64,000 nucleotides of DNA. It comes from Lentinula raphanica (lineage: Eukaryota; Basidiomycota; Agaricomycetes; Agaricales; Omphalotaceae). The stretch lies in NCBI GenBank assembly GCA_027919835.1, contig JANVFP010000011.1, positions 930,001 through 994,000 on the forward strand, given 5' to 3'. The notes beneath the pieces were generated by a model. The model saw only the letters and a program-made list of their open reading frames with translations. It was not told the origin of the DNA and searched no databases. The translations under genes were made by a program, and so were the position numbers. This document shows, piece after piece, positions 21,831-32,626 of the stretch; positions within the stretch are counted from its first letter, which is position 1; the number at the start of each line of letters is the position of its first letter.

Positions 21831-24800
21831 TTAGAAAGATTTCCGTCGACCACTTCGTCGTGGACCATTCGGTAGAGACGGATTCGCCTCTTCCTCTTGA
21901 TCTTCGGACTCAGCAGCCTTCAGATCCTCCGGATCAAGCTGTTCAACAGGCGGAACCAGTGGTGGTTCAACGGAATTCGACTGATCATCACCGGAAATGT
22001 TTATTCGAGGGACAGTACTGAAAATAAAGTCCTCCACTTCCTCAGGTTCATCTTCCTCATCCTGTACCATAGATTCTAACTGCTCAGGCGACAGATCTAT
22101 CAGATCATGTATGTTTTCCGGCAGTTCGATCGGTTCGTAACGAGCATGATGCGGGATCACACGGAAAGCACCCACTTTGTCTTTAAGTACAGTGCCATCC
22201 ATTTCCGCAATGATATATGCACCTCCTCGTGTCCTCCGGATGACAACCATAGGTCCACGATATCGAAGGTACATTTTCCGATCCAAATTCTTCTCGATGG
22301 CGGTGTTCCGTACTTGTACTAAGGTTCCCGGCTTGAAATCCCAGTCCTTAATTGTGTACTTGTACTTTTCCTCGAAAACTCTCGCTTCTCGACGTTTGTT
22401 CTCGTCGATCCGTGATTTCATGTTCTCGACGAAGGAACGATGTTTGGAAAGAGCCTGAGCCCGGAAGCCCAATAACTCTTCCCGTGATAGTATTCGATTT
22501 GGTGGATTGACCAAATATGTAGATTCAACAATATCGAAAGGTAGCAGAGGTTCCGTCCCGGTAGCTACGAAGTATGGTGAACAGCCTAAGCCTCTCCGTG
22601 CAGTAATACGATCAGCCCAAAGTATCGGTTTCAAGAAGTAGTACCATTTTGACAGATCTCCCGCACACGCTTTCGCAAGTGCTTGTCTCAGATCAAAGTG
22701 AGCACGTTCAATCTTTCCGTTAGCTTGTGAATTGTAAGGCGATATCTGTATTCCACGGATCCCGTATTTCTGTTCGAGCCATCTCAACATAAGCTTCATC
22801 TGTGGTGCATTGTCCGAGACCACGATTTCCGGACATCCCCATCTACATATGATGTCTTCAAAGAACCATTCCGCGAGTGATCTCGCGTTTTCAACTCTCA
22901 GTGCCCTAGCTTCCGACCAACTCGACAATGAATCCCTTCCATGAACGATATATCTGCAACCATTACTGGCCGGAGACATAACCATAGTATCGATATGTAT
23001 CTTTTGGAACAAAGATGGCGTGAAGGTCACCGTTGGAGGGATCCGGACCAAAGACCTAAGTCGATCTTGGCAGGCTTGACATGTTTTCACATACCACTCC
23101 ACGTCTTTCTCCAGATCAGGCCACCAAAACCTCTTTTCTAAGAAGTCTTTCGTAGCATATGTACCCTTGTGTCCTAAGGCATCATGAGCACTGTGCAATA
23201 GATACATTCGTTTTTCCGGTTCAACCACTAAACGCAGTTGATCTGTGGATGGTTTCCGATGGAACAGTCGACCTTCCGAGTCTATTGAAAAGGACAGCGT
23301 TTTCCGGTCCATTTCCGCTCGTTGTCTCTTGTCCAACTTCGCGAATTGCTCAGCATTCGGGTCCTTAAGCCATGCTCGGATTTCCGGTAACTGCTGATCT
23401 AAACGGTTTCCGCCATCCGATCTATGAGATATCGGATATTTGTGATCAGGTCCCCACGTAGCATTGTCGGGGATCGCAGTATACTGCAGAAACTGAGAGG
23501 TCAAAGGCATTCCCGAGGCCTCTAAACGTTCTTTGAGGAATGCATGCTGGATCTCTTCCTCCCGGGCAACCTGAAGATCTTCCGCAAACTCATCTTCAAT
23601 GGTCTCGCAAAAGTATCCTGTCCGGGGGTCTATATGATCTTTGAATGATTCAAAGGGCAATGGATCATCCGCTTCGTCCGCTTTGAAGAACCTAACGTTG
23701 TTGGAGTCATCTGCATCTTCTGCTAGATCCTCTTCGGTTTCCCGACGAGGGGTAGTCCAACCTCCCGGAGGTCTTCGAGACAAACCATCAGGTCCAAAGG
23801 TTGCTCCTTTGACATGGATCAAATCGAAATGGAATTTACGGATATCTTCAATCCAACGGTTGATCGTAGCGTTTGGACCACTACTCAGATTTTCAAGCAT
23901 TCCTTGAATATAGCTAGCATCCGTTTCCACCGTGAGTTTCCGACATCCATAAAGAAGATAGTGTGTTGCTCGGAGAGCAACCTTCAAACCATAGAGTTCA
24001 CGCTTAGATTGAGAAAACCGAGCTTCACGTTCATTATACGGGATGGATCCGAAGTAATTATAGTAAATCTTCGTCTGATCTACAGGATCAATCTGATAGA
24101 TGTAAAATCCCGTACCCATGTAAGAACTATCCACTGCTAAGTGTGTTTCCCAGTCATATACTATGACTCTTAAGGCTGGTGCATTACGGACTCCGTCTTT
24201 CAACAGGTCCATGGCTATGACATGCTCATCCTTCCATTCAAACGGAATATTCGCCGTTAATTTGGTCAAAGGTGAGGCTTTCTTAGCGTAATTGTGAATG
24301 AACATCCGGAGCTGACCAACAGTTCCCAGAAAGGCTCGGACCTGTGTCTTAGAAGAGCACGGAGGCCAAGTTAGAACCGTAGTTGCGATTCTATCTTCCG
24401 GTTTCTGTCCTTCGTACGTGCAACGGTGTCCAACCACTACAGTTTCAGCGCAACACAGGAATGCTTTAGGTCCCGAGAAGGTTCCGCCGCAATACCGCAT
24501 CCGCTGAATGATTCGGTTCACATTTTGGAGATGCTCCCAGACAAATCGTCTGATCAAAGGATTTTCAGGGATAGTTTCGTATCCGCCGCCCGGCAATTCA
24601 TAACGAGTCCCGGGGCCTCTGATAGGAACATCATCGACGTAAGGAATAGTATATTCCGGAATTTCATCTCGCATCATGTAAGTTACATCGTCATGGAATA
24701 TCGGAACAGAGTTCGTCCAACCCATAGGCAACTTTACGAGACGGTGTGGTCCGTACGGAGTTTGGAATGTCGTTAGATCTCGCGAACTAACATCGAGTGG

Positions 24801-26006
24801 TCGTTCATCATAACCCACATAGATATCCAACAAACCACCACAGGCACGGCCCGCAAAATGACGAGCAATATCCGCGGTAGCAGGAGGAATCCCGGAGTGT
24901 TGAATGGTCACCTTGTTCAAGGGTTCCAAACTATGTACTAAACGAAGACTCGTTCCATCCTTCTTGACCACACAAAACCATTTTGAACGATAGCTCGAGC
25001 AGGATGGTTCATAAACTCCAGCATCAATCTTATCCTTGATGATCTTACAAACCTTTTCGAAGATTCCGGGAGGAATTGGAATATTCCGTTCGACCCAGGG
25101 CTCATGAGGTATGACCGGAATTTTCACGGGGGGAAAGAAGTCCTCTCTGAATGTTCCGCCCTCGGAAGCTTCCCAAGCAAAACCCATTTCCTGCAACTTC
25201 ATCATATGATGAACTAGCTTCATTTCCTCGTCCGTAAGGAAACCTTCCGCATGGTTTTTCTCGATGATCTCTTTCCGTTCTTGCGTATACCGAATACCCG
25301 GCGTGAATTCCGGAGGATGAGTTGGTAGATCTGGTAGATCAGCCAAAGGATCCCCGTAAATGTGTCTCCGCACACGGAATTCTTCCGGTAAATCAGCCTT
25401 GACCGGGCGAACTTTCACCGCTACAGGCTTATATTTTCGAGAACCGAAGACCGAAACTGGCTGATCTGGCAAAAACACATCATTATATGCGCATATATGC
25501 TGGTCAATTGTCTCGTTCTTGAGTTCCCAGAGCTTAACACGATGCATCGCAGCCTCCAAATCTTGGGTCATTGAAGACAATTCCGCATCTTTTGTTTGAT
25601 CTACTTGATCTGGTAGATCTTCCGTGTTATCATATGGACGAGTTAACCCGTGTAAGTCCTTCCACCTAACATCCTTTGTCATGGACTGGTAAAAAGTCTC
25701 CTTCAGGTCCTCAACGGTCGGATCAGCTCTAAATCCTTCCTTCCATGGGTTGATCACACGATTTTGTTGATGATCTACACCTTTGTTCAGGTATAGTGAT
25801 ATGGTTTCGGCAATTCCGGGGTGCGACTTCTCGATCGTTGGCAGACAGCACTGTACATACACGTCCGCTAATTCTTCATCGGAGAAGGTACCTCGTTTCA
25901 CCTGAGTAGACTCTATAACCACTTCCTCCGCTTGAGCATCCCAGTACCCACTAAGAGCGATTTCTACCTCTCCCTGGTCGCTACTCAGATCCCAGAGGCT
26001 ATTCAA
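21831..26006 (-). CDS. pol: Element 2 Pol: RT-RNase H-integrase
   Basis: A 1391-residue open frame without a stop. The RT has LPMGWTNSVP and the active site YVDD near residue 455. RNase H has LAVDSSYMGTG near 625 and ETDASYIQ near 697. The integrase has an HHCC finger (HDALGHKG to TCQACQ, about 938-977) and the catalytic residues in IHIDTMV, VVSDNAPQ and NGKIERAH (about 1005, 1062 and 1095). No chromodomain was seen; the C-terminal 70 residues are acidic and Pro-rich with a basic end. The frame begins with TTG directly after the protease stop and is reached by a -1 shift at AAATTTT (26006-26012). It belongs to a Ty3 branch common in mushrooms and distinct from elements 1 and 3. Confidence 0.94.
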   Translation of the reverse strand: MNSLWDLSSDQGEVEIALSGYWDAQAEEVVIESTQVKRGTFSDEELADVYVQCCLPTIEKSHPGIAETISLYLNKGVDHQQNRVINPWKEGFRADPTVEDLKETFYQSMTKDVRWKDLHGLTRPYDNTEDLPDQVDQTKDAELSSMTQDLEAAMHRVKLWELKNETIDQHICAYNDVFLPDQPVSVFGSRKYKPVAVKVRPVKADLPEEFRVRRHIYGDPLADLPDLPTHPPEFTPGIRYTQERKEIIEKNHAEGFLTDEEMKLVHHMMKLQEMGFAWEASEGGTFREDFFPPVKIPVIPHEPWVERNIPIPPGIFEKVCKIIKDKIDAGVYEPSCSSYRSKWFCVVKKDGTSLRLVHSLEPLNKVTIQHSGIPPATADIARHFAGRACGGLLDIYVGYDERPLDVSSRDLTTFQTPYGPHRLVKLPMGWTNSVPIFHDDVTYMMRDEIPEYTIPYVDDVPIRGPGTRYELPGGGYETIPENPLIRRFVWEHLQNVNRIIQRMRYCGGTFSGPKAFLCCAETVVVGHRCTYEGQKPEDRIATTVLTWPPCSSKTQVRAFLGTVGQLRMFIHNYAKKASPLTKLTANIPFEWKDEHVIAMDLLKDGVRNAPALRVIVYDWETHLAVDSSYMGTGFYIYQIDPVDQTKIYYNYFGSIPYNEREARFSQSKRELYGLKVALRATHYLLYGCRKLTVETDASYIQGMLENLSSGPNATINRWIEDIRKFHFDLIHVKGATFGPDGLSRRPPGGWTTPRRETEEDLAEDADDSNNVRFFKADEADDPLPFESFKDHIDPRTGYFCETIEDEFAEDLQVAREEEIQHAFLKERLEASGMPLTSQFLQYTAIPDNATWGPDHKYPISHRSDGGNRLDQQLPEIRAWLKDPNAEQFAKLDKRQRAEMDRKTLSFSIDSEGRLFHRKPSTDQLRLVVEPEKRMYLLHSAHDALGHKGTYATKDFLEKRFWWPDLEKDVEWYVKTCQACQDRLRSLVRIPPTVTFTPSLFQKIHIDTMVMSPASNGCRYIVHGRDSLSSWSEARALRVENARSLAEWFFEDIICRWGCPEIVVSDNAPQMKLMLRWLEQKYGIRGIQISPYNSQANGKIERAHFDLRQALAKACAGDLSKWYYFLKPILWADRITARRGLGCSPYFVATGTEPLLPFDIVESTYLVNPPNRILSREELLGFRAQALSKHRSFVENMKSRIDENKRREARVFEEKYKYTIKDWDFKPGTLVQVRNTAIEKNLDRKMYLRYRGPMVVIRRTRGGAYIIAEMDGTVLKDKVGAFRVIPHHARYEPIELPENIHDLIDLSPEQLESMVQDEEDEPEEVEDFIFSTVPRINISGDDQSNSVEPPLVPPVEQLDPEDLKAAESEDQEEEANPSLPNGPRRSGRRKSF

Positions 26007-26766
26007 AAATTTGGTTGCGGAACTTTCTCTGCCTCCTCGTGAGTGTCTTCCCGTCTTGATTCGGGTTGCAACTGTTGAGTTGGCTGTGATACTTTTCGTT
26101 CCACCACCTTTCTTGGTGCTCTCGGTCCATGTCCTTTCGGATATGTACCCATGGTATACCGTTTTCCAGTATTCGGATCCGTAATCGTAAGTTCCTGATC
26201 ACCCGATCCAAAAGTCTGAATGACACTCTCAGTTAACACATCAAACGGACGTCCCAACAGTATTTCGAAGGGAGCCTTTTCTTGAACATGTAACTGCAAA
26301 TACACTGTGACTGGTCCAAATCGAAAGGGCACATTTCGGGCTAAACCTTTGGTCCGCGCGATCCCGCCATGTACATTTTGCATCTGTATGGTGATTCCGG
26401 GATCCCAACCTAGACCTAAGCCTAACGCCACGCTCATATCGATTGCAACTATCTGTGATCCTGAGTCCAGGAGGTTCTCTACTTCGAGATCTTCCCGATC
26501 ATTCACAACAGGCCACACTGCACGGAGACCATTGCCTATGGTAGCAACTATGGTCATATCTCGTCGTTCATCATTCTCGTCGACATCACTTAAGAATGAT
26601 TCTACTGGATCTACTTGAACAAACGCTCCTGCTTTCATCCCATCCCGATCCTCAGATAATCTTTCAAAAGCCCAAGCTTCGGGTAATGCTAGATCATCCA
26701 CGGAAATGACTTGCTCGTCTTCGGAATCATCATTTGAAAGTGTTCCGTAGCTAGATCTTGTTGATC
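26003..26766 (-). CDS. Element 2 aspartic protease frame
   Basis: The frame contains the retropepsin motif NLLDSGSQIVAID and the second motif ILLGRPF typical of retroviral-type proteases, and ends at TGA 26003-26005. An acidic linker (NDDSEDEQV) precedes it in the same frame, up to about 26740. It joins the upstream gag frame by a -1 shift near the T-run at 26737-26739 and the pol frame by a -1 shift at 26006-26012. No ATG starts it, so it must be made by read-through from gag. Confidence 0.85.
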
Positions 26767-29391
26767 AGCCAAGTTCAGCAGCATTTTCTTTCGATCTTGC
26801 GGAAGTACTCGCTTATTCCGTATCTTTCGTGCTACGATCTGCCTGATCTTCCCCGAAAGCTGTAAAGCTTCGGAAGAAGTCAATTCAATCGTCTTTCGCA
26901 CTATCCGGTCAGCAAGCTCTTCCTCTAGACCAGGCGTGAACAGTTCATTCTGCAGCCTGTATTTTGGTGCCTTCGAAGATCCCTTAGATTCAGGCATCTT
27001 TTCCGGCTTTGGTTGATTTCGAGGGTGAGGTGTAACTTCTCTGGGCTGAACATCATCAAATGGTCTTCTCGGATTTTCCGTACGAGGAGGTGACGGATCG
27101 CGGAATCGTACTTGCTTCGATTTCCGTTGATCTGTCTGATCAGGCTCGCGTCCCGAGCCTAAAGCACTCTCATCCGTTAAATCGTCAATGGTCACTGCCT
27201 GTATCCTTTCCAAAGCAGCTTCCCTCAGTGATTGAGAAGAATCGGGGTCTGATCCAGCAGATCTGTCATGATTAGGCGTAGAATTGTCCGGATTGGACTT
27301 CGGTTTTTCGGATGTTTTGTTTTTACTAGGGTTATTTCGATCTATGGGTATATGCACCCCGTCAAAGCGTTTATTCTTGACGGCAGGTATTGCTTTTGGT
27401 GAGTTAGGCTTTGGGGCACCCTCATGAGTTGTTGCCTGTTGCTGAGACCGTGTCCTTGGCCCAGAGGTCAACTCAATCATTGGATTCCTCAGTTTCCCGA
27501 CTCGTTCGTGTACACCGTAGCCACACCATTGCTAGATCTCCCTTGCACCATCTCCGCCAGATTGGCAATGACCATCCAAGCTGGGGATCCGGCCAACTGT
27601 TCCGAGTAATCCTCATTGTCCGGGATCATCTCGTTCATCATCGTCGAAACCTCGGGCCATCCTTTGGCCTGACCATATTTCATGATCTTTTGGTATCTAC
27701 TCTCACTTCCGAAGTTATTCGGTAGCGGAGACCCATCCTTCAACTTAAGACGCTTTGGATCTTGCGGATCACGCATAATCCAACCTTTCCCTAAGAGTTC
27801 CAAGAACATTGGACAACTTTGCATCATATGGTTCGGTTCCCGCAAAGGAAACACAACATCTCAGACCTTTGACCTGGTGCATTATTCGGATTCGTGTTAA
27901 TGATTCCGCGGGGAGGCCCACTGTTTCCGGGATTACTACTACCAGAAGCGACAGTATGGGGTGCACCCGTTGCGCAGGTTGAACATTTCCGGTCTTGATG
28001 TTAGCCAGCATTTGAGCCAACGTCTCAAGTTCCTCTTTGTAGGTAGCCTTAAGTGCTCCCAAATCTTTGACCAACACACTGTACTGATCCCTATTTGCAG
28101 CTAGTGCTCTTTCCGTTTCCTCGGAAGCCTCTCGTTTCACTTCAACGGGCTTAGCTGGAGACTGGAAGAAATGCGAGAGATCCGGTACTTCTTCTTTGAT
28201 CACCGGAGGACCACCAATCGGAACGTATACGCCTCCTCTGAGTGGGTTTCCGCATTGAAGACCACACCATCCCGACTTGTTACCGTCCGGTACAACGATT
28301 CCAAGGGTGGGTGCCTTGCCACGGCCTCTGCTGCTTCCTTGTACTCTATGAACAGATATGGATCATCGACCCGACGTTTCTCTACGCGGAAAGCAGGTAC
28401 CTGCTGTTGAACCTTACGATTCACAGCTTTCCGTAACTCGTCATCGAATGCTGACAGGAAAAGAGACACCAATTCCGTGTTTCCTATCGCCGGAGGCGGT
28501 TTCAACAACTTATTGGCTTCTACCTCCATCAACAGACAATATCCGAGCAACCTATCTCCGTCCCGGACACCCAAAGGAGCATAGTTCTGTACGATCTGCA
28601 AGAGCGTATTCTTCGAACCCATTGGTCTCCCTAGAGATGCCGGAATCTTTCACACAAGGAACGCAGAAACAGTCCGCGTCTTCCCTTCCCTCCTGCGCGC
28701 CAGGAAGATGCTCGAGAGCCTGCTTGGTCTGAAGGGTCATCCAAGAAAAGATCTTTTGCATCTTCACCTTCTCGGAGGTAACTTCCATAGCCTGGAACGT
28801 GTTCAAACAGAACCTTACCCACTCGGGGATCATGCTCGGATTGGCCAAGTCCAGGATCATAGCAGTTTTGTGCGTAAGCGGAAACTTGGTATTGTTATAC
28901 TCTGCTTGTTCCGCAGGAGTCAGTTCAGGAGGACCCAGCATCCTTATGATGTCGAGTTGATCCTCCGGTCGTTTTTGTTGGGCAGCCGGGTTTGCTGGTG
29001 CGTTAGCATTCGCTCCCGCGGCTCCCTGATCATTTCCGTTATGTACTTCGGACATATTGTTGGGTAAAAACAGTCGTATCAAATCAAATGGTTCGGGTTG
29101 TAATGTAGGATCTGAACTAGATTGCGGATCTGGTCCAACAGTAGCTGCCTTCTGTCTACCGTTTCCTGGCACTACGTTAGATCTCTTCGTTACTGGTTGT
29201 TCCGAAGATGGTCTAGCAGCTCTCCCGTTATCTGGATTGCTAGTACTCGCTCTTCCGAGGTTTCTCGGATCGTAAACAGGTACAGAGGGTTTCTTTGTTG
29301 CGCGCTTTCGCTGATCTGAAGCTTGTATCGCTGGATCAAAGAAATCTGCTGAGCCCGCGTTCTTCGAAGTCCGAGTAGCTCTTGGAGCTAT
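26689..29391 (-). pseudogene. gag: Element 2 gag region in several frames
   Basis: Gag homology is spread over consecutive frames (29391-28552, 28622-28200, about 28240-27770, 27854-27489, 27480-26689). It includes a capsid-like region (WVRFCLNTFQAME, SLFLSAFDDELRK), a coiled segment, a disordered Asn/Pro stretch and a CCHC knuckle split between two frames near 27840 (CFLC, then PNHMMQSC). Nearly all joins are -1 shifts at runs of G or T (27966-27968, 27839-27841, 27496-27498, 26737-26739). The frame is open from 29391, where an ATA stands in an A-rich start context instead of ATG. As read, no complete Gag is made. It is either decayed or damaged by homopolymer indels in the assembly. Confidence 0.75.
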
Positions 29392-29478
29392 TTTTAATGA
29401 TCAAATAAATTCGATCAAAGGCAGTAGTTTTGAGAAATCAAGAAGATCTCTCGAGTTCGACCAAAATATAGATTCCAC

Positions 29479-29496
29479 CCCTCGCGGTGGGCTCCA
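29479..29496 (-). promoter_or_regulatory. Element 2 primer binding site (tRNA type)
   Basis: Three nucleotides inside the 5' LTR the minus strand reads TGGAGCCCACCGCGAGGG. This begins with TGG, complementary to a tRNA CCA end. The tRNA was not identified. Confidence 0.6.
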
Positions 29497-29499
29497 GAT

Positions 29500-31197
29500 A
29501 ACGAGGTATATAGTCGGTTCTTAGTATAATGCCTTATGACAGGTCACTTAGCACGAACACAGAGTACGACTTCACGGATTCGTCAATCAAATTGTATTTA
29601 TAGTGAGGTGTGGGGCGTTGTCAGAGATTCCACACTATCTTATATCTCGAGTCGAACGCAGTCTTGTAAGATCTTTTAGATCAGCAATACTGGTCAGCAG
29701 AACGAAGTGACACGGATATACCAGTCGTAAGATCTGGACTAAAGGGTTTGTTTGAGTGGCTTCCACTCGGATAAGGGGTTTTTAGGCTCGGAAAGCAACG
29801 GGGTACCAGACGTTATGGTAGACCAATCGATTCCGCTCCCGGGTGAAGCAGTACTGATCACTATTCTCAGTAAAACCTCGAAGATCACGCAGATCACCAA
29901 TCACTACGTGTCAACTTGAACAGAGCCACCAAAACTCTGCACGTTCACTCGGCACAACCTGAGACCAAGTCCTCTGTATCTCCGGAACGGAGTCTACCTT
30001 CAACTAGCAAGTGACAGACACCAAGTCAAACCACTCAAAAGTCGGGCTTATCGCGATGAAGTAACACACTTAATCTGCAAGGTCCGGTACGGCTTAGAAG
30101 CCTTTACTCCCACGTATGGATGAAAAGGATTACCAGTTCAGAGAGATCTGGGCGCGAAACTTGTTTCATTTGTGCGGATACAGGTCTTTAAGTACACTAC
30201 GAAAAGTCCAATACCCGTATTTGTCCTTGATCTAGTAGATCTAGCTATTTCTACGGACGGAGTCCGATAATATACACTTAAATAGTAAAATATGACTGAA
30301 ACGATACAAACACGCAAGGAAATAGTAAGGAAAACAGAGAAAAAGATGAAACTTGTCCGTATTTCGTCGTACTTTCGCCAGATCTAGAAGACCAAGCAAG
30401 TTCCGACCATGGTCTGTGCGGCCTCCACATGCTAGGGTGCCTAACTCGTTAGAGTGGCTCCTGCCTGTGTTGCTCAAGTGTTTCCGACGAATTTGCTTCC
30501 GCGGAATGGTAGTGGTCTTCCCAAGTTAATGAGATCGACTCGTAACAGTGGTTGATCTCGCGGATCAGGTAGGTCTGGTCCATAGCTTTCGATCGGTATG
30601 CATATAGCCTGGTGTTCTGGAGCGGACAACGAAGGTAAATGCTTCAGAAGTGTTTTCCGTAGGTTTCCGCGCGTTTCCGTGAGTGCTGGTCAAAGCTGTA
30701 CATAGCATACGCTGTATCCCAGTTTAGAACTTGAGCATATGCGTGTTTCCGCTGCGGGTTTCACCCGTACTGCCACGGAAATGCTAGATCATCATGTTTC
30801 CGACGGTTTCCGCTACTTTGCGTAGGGTTTCCGTGTGGTAACTCGTCCGGATAGGTTCTCATCGTGTCTGATCTGCTAGATCAAGTGAAATTTCCGTCAT
30901 CACAGCCAAGTACCAAACTCAGTTGTGCCGATCCGGCAGATCTTGATACTAAGTCGATATTCCCTTGGTGTGCTCGTACCAGTAGTCAGCATTCTTGAAG
31001 GATCCCCGACCAAGGGTGCGAGCAATAGCTCTAAGTGGATATTCATGGCTGATCCTGCCAAAGGATCTGTATCCTAGCTTATACTGATACAAGTTTGACT
31101 GCTAGTTCGGGCTCACTACAGTCCTTATTGATACTATGCAACGGTCTAAGTTGATCTTTTTGATCATTGCACGCCTGCGCGGAAAAACCGCGCAACA
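29500..31197 (-). repeat. Element 2, 5' LTR
   Basis: This 1698-bp LTR is identical to 13940-15637 except for three substitutions seen by eye (for example c/t at 14046/29606). The LTR ends in the GCGCGG-TTTTT-CCGCGC hairpin at 31176-31193. Confidence 0.95.
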
Positions 31198-31385
31198 TCG
31201 ATGTTCAGAGAATCCCGTTCAGCTATGGTACATCCAGCAATGAACTGGTAGAAGACGTGAAAGATCGTTCTTCATGAGTAAGACGGTTCAGTCTAGACTT
31301 GTCGAGTCCGAAGGTGAGTATTTTGGCACCAGTGATTTTTCCTCGCTCGTTGAAATGCAGCTCTGTGTACCACCCGAAGAATCTC
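31198..31385 (-). pseudogene. Upstream remainder of the chitin synthase-myosin pseudogene
   Basis: The minus strand reads ELHFNERGKITGAKILTFGL, DKSRLNRLTHEER and FYQFIAGC and ends AERDSLNI at the TSD. This is the myosin-head segment that directly precedes EDPSDY at 13939. Upstream of about 31385 the sequence switches to UFD4 homology, so the gene was already a fragment before element 2 inserted. Confidence 0.8.
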
Positions 31386-31504
31386 CCTGCTCCGATGAGC
31401 TTGAGGCAGCGGAATGTAAGACACCTGTGAGAATTTGACACAATGTGACCACTACACCAGCTTCCAGAAAACCACACTATTCTTGGAACTAGCGCGCGCA
31501 GCGG

Positions 31505-32626
31505 TAAGGCTCTTCACGAGTCCCGGTCACCGGCCAGTACTTGCCGGTTTGACCCGTGGGATTACCTGCCGGTATGTGACCTGCAGGTCCCGGTTACTGG
31601 CTTCACAGGTCAGCTGCCGGTCACAGGTCAGATTTTTTACAAGCTTCGATAACCGGCAGGTACCTGTGACCTGCTGAGGTCTTATTACTGTGGCACATAT
31701 TAGAATGGAAAATTTTATGCATATAACTGTTTTCAATGACTGTATACAGAATATTTTTTCTTATCTCAAATCAAGCCACTGCTCATTACCTTAAGCTGTT
31801 GAACCCAACCCTAATCCAAACAGGAACATACACATGGTCCAGAATTCTGGACATTTGGTATGATCTTGTTTGGAATTGCACATGACCTTTCTAAGTGACT
31901 GTGCACACAGCTACTTTTTTTTAGAGTCACAGCTACAGCCCATAACCTTAATGTAAGCCCAACCCTAAACCAAACAAGACCATACACATAGTCTGAAATT
32001 TTGGACATTTGGTATGGTCTTGTTTGGATTTGCACATGACCTTTCTGAGTGGCTGTGTACATAACTACTTTTTTAATTTTAGAGTCACAGCCACAGCCCA
32101 TAACCTTAATGTAAACCCAACCCTAAACCAAACAGGACCATACACATGGTCCGAAATTTTGGACATTTGGTATGGTCTTGTTTGGATTTGCACATGACCT
32201 TTCTGAGTGGCTGTGTACACAACTACTTTTTTTATTTTAGAGTCACAGCCACCACTACTGTAATCTGTTGTCGACTTTCAATAGATTCAGAGGAAATATT
32301 GGGATTATACAGCTGGTTTCTTTCAGTTTCATAGTATGTGCATTCTAGCATCCATTACCTATTGCATGCTTTATTATAATATTACTATTTTCTCTATTTT
32401 TACTGTATATATACCTGTAAGTTACTTGCAGATACCTATAAGTAACTGCAGGTGAACTGTATAATTAATGACCTGCCGGATACCTGCCAACTTGCAGGTA
32501 TATTACCTGCCGGACAGGTATGTTTTCTCACGGGTCAGATTCCGGTTACGGGTCAAGTGTTTTCCTTGCCCGGTACCTGCGCCACGGGTCCCGGTCATAC
32601 CTGTCCGGGACTCGTGAAGACCTTTA
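31505..32626. mobile_element. hAT-like non-autonomous DNA transposon (1122 bp)
   Basis: The ends are inverted: left TAAGGCTCTTCACGAGTCCC and right (reversed) TAAAGGTCTTCACGAGTCCC, two mismatches in 22 bp. An 8-bp duplication cgcagcgg flanks it (31497-31504 and 32627-32634). The paralogous UFD4 copy at 36271-36277 shows the empty site gcagcgg. No transposase is encoded. The subterminal regions are packed with ACCTGCCGG and ACCTGCAGGT repeats, as is usual for hAT transposase binding. An 8-bp TSD is typical of hAT; family assignment otherwise is an inference. Confidence 0.87.
31804..32260. repeat. Three tandem 154-158-bp repeats inside the hAT-like element
   Basis: Units start with CCCAACCCTAA at 31804, 31958 and 32116 and share the segment GGACATTTGGTATGGTCTTG and an internal AGAGTCACAGC block. 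The second and third units are more alike than the first. Confidence 0.85.

Larger units (their letters stand above)
13940..31197 (-). mobile_element. Element 2: 17.3-kb Ty3/Gypsy retrotransposon with two antisense genes
   Basis: Direct 1698-bp LTRs (offset exactly 15560, three mismatches counted by eye) flank the element. The 5-bp TSD tcgat is at 13935-13939 and 31198-31202. Removing the element and one TSD restores a continuous myosin-head reading frame (AERDSLNI followed by EDPSDY), which proves the borders. Minus-strand order: 5' LTR, tRNA-type PBS, gag, protease, pol, then two plus-strand multi-exon genes, polypurine tract and 3' LTR. The near-identical LTRs indicate a recent insertion. 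The internal region is about 13.9 kb, more than twice the usual Ty3/Gypsy size. Confidence 0.95.

Noticed and set aside
32009..32334. Short plus-strand frames in the hAT-like element
   Set aside because: They repeat with the 155-bp units and have no transposase motifs; the element is non-coding.
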